Part shown: positions 56,953 through 64,000 of the stretch, piece by piece
Layout of the letters: each line of letters starts with the position of its first letter
How positions within the stretch are numbered: the stretch's first letter is position 1
Assembly (NCBI RefSeq): GCF_020497125.1
Contig: NW_025422890.1
Coordinates: forward strand, 62,001 to 126,000
Source of the DNA: Mauremys mutica
Taxonomy: Eukaryota; Chordata; Testudines; Geoemydidae
DNA length: 64,000 nt
Direction: 5' to 3'
Notes under the pieces: generated by a model
What the model saw: only the letters and a program-made list of their open reading frames with translations
The model's database searches: none
Told to the model about the DNA's origin: nothing
Program-made: the position numbers and the translations under genes

Positions 56953-59897
56953 CACATCCATTTGAGGGTCCTCTCCAAAAAGACCCAGGAGAGAGCCAGG
57001 GCCATACAGAGCAGTGCTGCCCTGCTCGAATTCGCCACCTCCCTGCCTGGACTTGACGTAAGTGACCTTTGACCTCAGCATCCTGCAGAGTCAGGGCTTG
57101 AGTCAAGTTTCTCATCCCTTGGCTTATTGGTCCCTCTGAGTCTATAAGGGACTGCGTTCCATAGGCCACTGGCTGGCAGATTTGTGCCTGGCCTCGGGGC
57201 CCTTGTTATTCTGGAGCAGCTAGGCAGCGAGTGCTCAGCGAGGGCCCTTGACCTGGTCCCTTTGCTCCAAGCTCCCTTGTTCCTCTGCCCCAGCGCCTCC
57301 TACAGAGGGATGGGAGCAGAGCTCTGGCCCAGGGGAGCTGGAGAGCTGAAGGGAGAATGTTGATGGATTCCCCTCTCCTCTTCCTGCCACCAGAGCTCCT
57401 CCGACTTCCCCAAGGCAGGCGACTTTGTGCTGCAGCTGGGTCTCTATGTATCTCACCCAGCCAATAACATCAGCCGGCAAGCCAGGGGCGGGCTATATGG
57501 GCTGCACAGGCTCTTCCTGCAGAAGAGGGGTAAGAAACCCAGCTGGGCAATGTGATCCCATGGAAACGAGCCCCTTGGAGACTAGCTCCAGCTGGCCATT
57601 GGGACACCTATAGAACTAAGACCTCTCTGCTTAGACCCACTGTAGCGGGGCAGAGGAACCCCAATAGAAACAAGGCCCCTCCTTTGAGACTCCCTCAGCT
57701 GGGCAATGGGACACTACAGCAAGAAGCCCCCGCCCTTGATACCCACCCCACCTCTGAATTAGGGAGGTGAATGTGAAAGTGCCAGAGAATTTGGCTACTT
57801 TATCTCAGAGCCCAGCTCTGTCCCCCAGTCCAGGGAAATCAGCCCTGATGGGGCAGCCAGCTCGTGAGGGGACAGGAAACGGAACTATTGAGGCATGTGG
57901 AGCCCATCATGAGGGCAGGAACTGAAGCAAGAACCACAGGGAAAGGACACAAAGCTTGTAGGATGTCACCAGCTGGGCCTGACTTCAGTGGGTGTGGGGG
58001 CGGTTCTCGGTATTAGACGCCACCATTAACAGGCACCCACTCCCAGAGCACAATGGCCATAAGGGTCACATGATTACTGTGATGGCTGAAACAAATCCCC
58101 CTTCTGGTACTAACCCGCCTCCCATGGACCCTGCGATTCCATTGGGCCGTGGATGCCACAAGGAGCCTGGCCAGTGTGCACCCAGAAGGAAAACAGGCAC
58201 TGAAAGTGGAAGGCCAAACCTCCCCAATGGGTGTGTCTTTCTCCCCCAGGGCTCAACACCAGAGAGGCACCAGACCTGTGGTGCCGGGACGGTCTCCAGG
58301 ACCCCGAGCGCCTGGGGTATAGAAACCTGGCCAGGATGGGAGAGGTAAGGTGCATTGCAGCAGCTCAGATGTGGAGTTGTCTCCCGCTGCAGCAAGTGTT
58401 TCATGGACACAGGGCAAGAGCCTGCTCCTTATTTCCAGCAGAGTATGTGAGGCTCCTGGGACTGTCCGTGGGGTGAGGTGTGGGAATGAACCAGATCTAA
58501 AAGACCCCGAACCTCTAGTGGGTGAGCTGCAGGAGCTATCGCTGCAGGAGCTATCGCTGCTGGGAGCAGTAGGGGTCCTGCGTTGTCTGTGTGAGCTGGG
58601 TTCCAGAGCGCGCAGACACATTCCCAGCATCTCATCCTGCTCCAGAAAGAGCTTTTTGAGGCCTCAGTGCCTGCAGCCTCCTACTGAAGGGGGTTCCTGG
58701 TCCATGGGACCCCAAAGGTTGGCTGCCCCAGGATTCTTCTCCACCTTGTGAGACACTCGAGGGATTTGGAGGCTGGTTCTGGGCCATTGTAAGGGCTCTG
58801 GTTCTTTTGGTTTTAGGTCTTTGGCGAGCTCTTCACGGAGGAGCAGAAAAGATCTTTCCTCCAGGCGGGGCTGCTGGCCATCCACGACCCCCTACTCCGC
58901 ATCAGCCAGGCTGGTCTAGTGCTGACCTATTCCATCCTGGGGGAAGCCGGCCAGCTGCTAGAGGACGAGGTAACCAAAGAGGGGACAACTGGGGTGGGAA
59001 CCCCAGGGGCTTTCACCTCCAGGCCATTGAAAATCACCCCCATCCCATCCCCATGCAATGACCAGGGAGCAAGGAGAGGGTGACCCCAGGCAGCTGCCAT
59101 TGTTCGGTGCCAGCTTGTCCCCTGAGCAGCTCAAAGCAGGGCAGACCCAGCTCTCCAGCACGGCTGTTTCCTAACAGGCGTCACATCAACACGACACACC
59201 GCCATTGCTCATGCTAGGGGCTGCCAACTCCCCTAGCCACCTCTGTGAGCCTTCCCTACCTCTCCGGGTCTCAGGCCGGTTCCTAGAGCTCTGGTACCAT
59301 GTTATCCCAGTCCCCACCTGCTCTGGGAGAACTGGAGAAGTTAGTCAGCAGAGGCTGCTTAAATGCCCCATTCACCAGAGCTACTGTCCATGGCATCCTG
59401 TTAAGGATGGGGGATCCCTTGGGGAAAGGTGTCCACTTCCTCTCACCCCACGGCACTACTGCCCAAAGCCTCCCAGCCCCTCAGCTGGAGGGGGTGAGGG
59501 TGGCTGAGGGGACTCTGGGGAGCGGAGCTGGATTCCCGCTGGGTTGGGAGGTAGAACAGCTCTCAGGGGGGGAACTGAGAGGCGTGGGGGCAGGAGTTCA
59601 TTCCACAATGGTGGGAGAGGGGATGGAAGTCACTAGAGAAGAGAGAAGATTTCGTCTCGGGGGCTGGGTGGGGGAATCCGTCCCTCAGACGTGGGGACGG
59701 GTGGGGAGGAAATTTTGCTGGCTCCCGGTGCCGTTAAAACCCTTTGCTCTCGTGGGTGTCCGAGTCTCTGATTGATCCTTGTTCCCTTGCAACAGGGGGA
59801 CATTACAGCCAACATCATGGTACAACTATTTAACATCAGAGTCTTGGGCCAGGTGCCCAACGCACTGCAGGGGCTGTGCTCCGTGGGGCAGCCTTGA
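56953..59897 (+). CDS. MROH-like (maestro HEAT-like repeat) gene, last five exons, mirror copy
   Basis: Exons 56953-57057 (phase 0), 57394-57529, 58250-58344, 58817-58969 and 59796-59897, the last ending in TGA at 59895-59897. Exon lengths are 105, 136, 95, 153 and 102 bases, and all joins keep frame. The readable residues are those of the minus-strand copy, including DLWCRDGLQDPERLGYRNL and AIHDPLLRISQAGLVLTYS. Intron differences are few (single bases and G-run lengths), so the two copies are very young or have been homogenised. No start exon or promoter is seen. It is a 3' gene fragment that kept its reading frame. Confidence 0.7.
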
Positions 59898-61215
59898 GGA
59901 CCCCCCCTCTTCGCATGACCAGCTCCCACCCCCTGCCGCAGGTACTGCTCTGTCTCACTGTGCCTGGGGGGAAGGGCTGGGGGGAGCGGCCATAGAGCCC
60001 CCCACATCACTGAGAGAAACCAAGGCCGAGCACCTCGCTCTGAACACCCTGCCCCACCCCGACCCCTGGAGCTGGGGCCAGGCCAGATACTGGTTCGGCA
60101 GAATCAGGCTGTGGGGCTGGCCCAGAAGTGAGAGCATCCGCAGAGCCAGGGGTTATGCTCAATAGCCATTGCAGTCTGGGAGGGGTGGCCTGACATGGGG
60201 CCCCTCCCCCGTCGTCACTACTCAGACCTTCCCATGGCCCCTGTCACCTCTGACGCAGCGAATGTCTAACCATCCCCCACCTGGGGCCCAATCCACCCAC
60301 CTGGTATCTGAACCCTTCCCAGCCAGGAATGAAACTCCCCCCGAACACCCTGGGACAGGGGAGGAGTCTGGCAGGTGGGAACTGAGATGCAGAGGAAGGG
60401 CTGTGGCCCTGGCCACACAATCCTGGGTGTAGATCTGGGAAGTGGACTGGGTCCCGGCCTAGAGCCTTTCCCCCAGGGGCACCTTCGCTTCTGCCCTTTA
60501 TTCTCCCCTCCGGCCAGGGGGTCTGTGAGTGTGAAATTAACAGGGAGGGGTCCTGGCACAGAGCCTGGATGGGAGCTCCCCTTGGCTTGGTCCCCAGGCT
60601 CAGAGACATCTTTGTCATCCCACTGTCCTTCTGTTATTGCTAGGAAGGGAGTCCCCTGATGAGGGGTCTCCAGGGCTCCAGTAAGTCATCCTCATTCCCG
60701 CCCGCATGCACCACCCTGCCCTGCCCTGCCCTGCCCTCCCTCCCCTTCCCTCCGGTTTCTTCGCTGTTGACTCTGGCTGGACTCTTGACTCCGGTCTCTG
60801 GCTATGACTTTGGAATGACCCTTCTTGGCTCCGGATTTGGGCTATGAACCCCGGCTCAGTATTCTCCTTGCCTTTCTCTAGCCTCGCTCCAGGCCCTCCA
60901 CCCACCCGCTGCACAGCATTGCCTCCTCCTCCTCCTGATCTTCCCCAGCCCCTCCGATTTCAACTACATGGCTTCGACCTTTGGCCTGGACATGGACACT
61001 GGCTCTGGTTCTGCATGGACATGGACACCCAGCAGCAGTAGAAAGGCCCCACCATTAATCAAACCCTAACCCCGCCCCATGACCCCTTAGTCCCTCCCAC
61101 CTGTCACCGGAAGTCCCGCCCCATGGGGATATTACTTCGTGGTCAAGGCAGCCACATGACTGGAAGCAAGGTGTGTCATGTGACCCCTCTAAGAACCCCC
61201 CATTCCCAGCAGCCA
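59898..61215. other. 3' flank of the MROH-like gene, no further gene seen
   Basis: Mirror of 45057-46377; no exon supported. Confidence 0.4.
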
Positions 61216-61938
61216 TGTGGGGACCCGCATGTATCCCTCCACCCTAAAATCCTAGGGTAGGTCCCCTTTCTGGCTGCCACCACTCGGTCGATTACGTGGG
61301 CCGAGACACCCCTGTATTCCCCCTGCCTTCCTCTTTCCAAAGAGGTTCCCTGGGGACAACACAGCTCAACTCAGAGGGAGAAGCCTCCCCTTCTTCCCCC
61401 TCCCTTCTCTGCCCGGAGATAAGCCGTCTCACCACCGAGAGAGAGTTTCTTAGCCCCACCCCCTGTACCCACAGTAGAGGGATTTAATCAAATCTTTATA
61501 GAAAGAATTTATTAAAAGAAAAACAAGAAAAATACAGAATCTCTATGAGCCCAAGCTGGACACTCATAGGGTATAACCTTGCTAAGTTCTGGAGAGAATC
61601 CTCTCTCCTTCTCAGTGCAAACAATACAGACAGAGTTAAGAATAATCAATAACAAACACACAGAATTGCAAACATAGGATTTTTAGATGAGGACACAAAG
61701 TACCTTTCTAATACTCACTATCTTGACTAGAAGAAATTAGTTCAGAAAGGTGGAAACTGGTAGAAGACTTGATTAAAGCATCTGGACTCTTGTAACTCCA
61801 AACGGCTAAGAACAACACACACAGAAACAGAGGGAAAAAGTTCCCTCCTAGGAGTTTCAAATTCTCTTCCCTGATTGGTCCTCAGGTCAGGTGCCTACCA
61901 GGTACTATGTTTTAACCCTTTACTAACTATTCATGACA
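61216..61938 (-). mobile_element. Solo LTR, mirror copy
   Basis: Mirror of 44334-45056; ends at TGACAGG, directly against array 5. Confidence 0.6.
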
Positions 61939-64000
61939 GGGGGGCTGTGGGGGATGGGTTTCTGCGCTGCGGCATAGATCTCGGCGGCTGTGATGGGGTT
62001 GTGGGGGATGGATTTGAGCGCTGTGGCAGGGAATGGGGGGCTGTGTGGGATGGGTTTGAGTGCTGTGGCAGGGAATGGGGGGCTGTGGGGGATGGGCTTG
62101 AGCGTTGTGGTAGGGAACGAGGCGGCTGTGATGGGGCTCTGGTGGATGGCTTTGAGCTCTGTGGTAGGGAATGGTGGTCTGTGGGGGTCGGGTTTGAGTG
62201 CTGTGGCAGGGAATGGGGGCCCATTAGGAATGGGTTTGAGAGCTCTGGCAGAGAATGGGGGGCTGTGGGGGATGGGTTTGAGCGCTGTGGCAGGAAATGG
62301 GGGGCTGAGGGGGATGGGTTTCACCGCTGTGGCAGGGAATTGGGGACAGTGGGGGATGGGTTTGAGCGCTGTGGCAGGGCACGACGCGGCTCTGATGGGG
62401 CTCTGGGGGATGGGTTTGAGGGCTGTTGCAGGGAATGGGGGGCTGTGGGGATGGGTTTGAGGGCTGTTGCAAGGAATGGGGTCCTGTGGGGGATGGGTTT
62501 GAGCGCGGTGGCAGGGAGTGGGGGGCTGTGGGGCTGGGTTTGAGTGCTGGAGCAGGGAATGGGGGTCTCTGGGGGATGGGTTTAAGAGCTCTGGCAGGGA
62601 ATGGGGGGCTGTGGGGGATGGGTTTGAGGGCTATAGCAGGGAAAGAGGCGGCTATGATGGGGTTGTGGGGTTCGGGATTGAGGGCTGAGGAAGGGAATGG
62701 GGGGCAGTGGGGGATGGGTTTGAGCGCTGTGATACGGAACGAGGTGGCTGTGATGGGGCTGTGGGGGATGGGTTTGGGAAAAGTGGCAGGGAATGGGGGG
62801 CTGTGCGGGATGGGTTTGAGGGATGTGGAAGGCAATGGGGGGCGGTGGGGGATGGGTTTGAGCGCTGTGGCAGGGAACGAGGCGCCTGTGATGGGGCTGT
62901 GGTGGATGGGTTTGAACGGTGTGGCAGGGTATGGGGGGATGGGTTTGATCGGTGTGGCAGGGAATCGGGGGCTGTGGGGGATGGGTTCCAGCGCTGTGGA
63001 AGGGAATGGGGGGATGTGGGGGATGGGTTTGAGCGGTGTGGAAAGGAACGTGCGGCTGTGATGTAGCTGTGGGGGATGGGTTTGAGCGCTTTGGCAGAGA
63101 ATGGGGAGATGTGGGGGATGGGTTTGAGCGCTTTGGCAGGCAATGGGGGGCTGTAGGGGATGGGTTTGAGTGTTGTGTCAGGGAACAAGGTGGCTGTGTG
63201 GGATGGGTTTCAGCACTCTGGCAGGGAATGGGGGGCTGTGGGGGATGGGTTTGAGCACTGTGGCAGGGAACGAGGCGGCTGTGAAGGGGCTGAGGGGGAT
63301 GGGTTTCAGGTCTGTGGCAGGGAATGGGGGGCTGTGGGGGATGGGTTTGAGTGTTGTGTCAGGGAACAAGGTGGCTGTGATGGGGCTGTGGCGGATGGGT
63401 TTGATCGGTGTGGCAGGTTATGGGGGGCTGTGGAAGATGGGTTTGATCGGTGTGGCAGGGAATCGGGGGCTGTGGGGGATGGGTTCCAGCGGTGTGGAAG
63501 GGAATCGGGGGCTGTGGGGGATGGGTTTGAGCACTGCGGCAGGGAATGGGGGGCTGTGGGGGATGGGTTTGAGCGCTTTGGCAGGCAATGGGGGGTTGTA
63601 GGGGATGGGTTTGAGTGTTGTGTCAGGGAACAAGGTGGCTGTGATGGGGCTGTGGGGATCGGGTTAGAGCGCTGTGGCAGGGTATGGGGGGCTGTGGGGA
63701 TCGGGTTTGATCGGTGTGGCAGGGACTGGGGGGCTGTGGGGGTTGGGTTTGAACGCTGTAGCAGGGAATGAGGTGGCTGTGTGGGATGGGTTTCAGCGCT
63801 GTGGCAGAGAATGGGGCCCTGTGGGGAATGGGTTTCTGCGCTGCGGCATAGATCTCGGCGGCTGTGATGGGGTTGTGGGGGATGGGTTTGAGGGCTGTGG
63901 CAGGTAATGGGGGCCTGTGGGGGATGGGTTTGAGGGGTGTGGCAGGGAATGGGGGGCTGTGGGGGATGGGTTTGAGAGCTGTGCGAGGGAATGGGGGGCT
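61939..64000 (+). repeat. 42/54-bp minisatellite array 5 (G-rich strand plus), runs off the window
   Basis: Mirror of array 2, containing the GGCATAGATCTCGGCGGC variant near 61971 and 63845. Compared with array 2 it has one extra unit near 62060-62100. It continues past the end of the window. Confidence 0.95.

Larger units (their letters stand above)
53496..64000 (-). repeat. Inverted repeat 2, right arm
   Basis: Reverse complement of the left arm from about 52050 down to about 42250. The window ends inside its outer array, so the true end is unknown. Confidence 0.95.

Overview
This is vertebrate nuclear DNA, most likely from a turtle (Testudines; a crocodilian is less likely). The pointers are broken immunoglobulin heavy-chain V segments with 23-bp recombination signals, CR1-type LINEs ending in ATTCTATGAT-like repeats, Penelope-like tails, several LTR types I associate with turtles, and many hAT-type MITEs with 8-bp target duplications. 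Family names are from memory of the families and were not searched. There is no bacterial or phage content and no complete single-copy gene.

Region 1 (1-15400) is a decayed edge of an IGHV cluster. It holds two minus-strand V pseudogenes (183-479 and 8201-8631), a V fragment cut by a hAT element (11080-11182) and an orphan plus-strand VH promoter (3935-4062). Between them lie CR1 fragments, a MYB/SANT-domain pseudogene, a tRNA-Thr-like sequence, hAT MITEs, a foldback MITE and a Penelope-type inverted repeat.

Region 2 (about 16154-41963) is a large inverted repeat. Its arms, about 11.7 and 10.4 kb, surround a 3.7-kb loop (27828-31529). Each arm carries the same tRNA-Asn-like sequence, foldback MITE, LTRs, CR1 copy, minisatellite and retroviral pol fragment with the same insertion breakpoints, so these arrived before the duplication. 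The right arm then lost at least two blocks. The loop holds a diverged tandem repeat of about 118 bp and a CpG-rich stretch.

Region 3 (41964-64000) is a second inverted repeat centred near 53138. Each arm has an LTR and the last five coding exons of a gene resembling the maestro HEAT-like repeat (MROH) family (46378-49320 minus; 56953-59897 plus), all open and with good splice sites. The MROH blocks and a 1.1-kb copy of the outer end of region 2 are separated by arrays of a 42-bp G-rich minisatellite and its 54-bp variant. Five arrays alternate in orientation. Because 42 and 54 are multiples of three, the arrays give long repetitive open frames on both strands that are not genes.

The most notable feature is the nested palindrome architecture, with G-rich arrays at nearly every junction and one array starting just inside an MROH intron. 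It could be real recent amplification or partly an assembly artefact; only long reads can decide.
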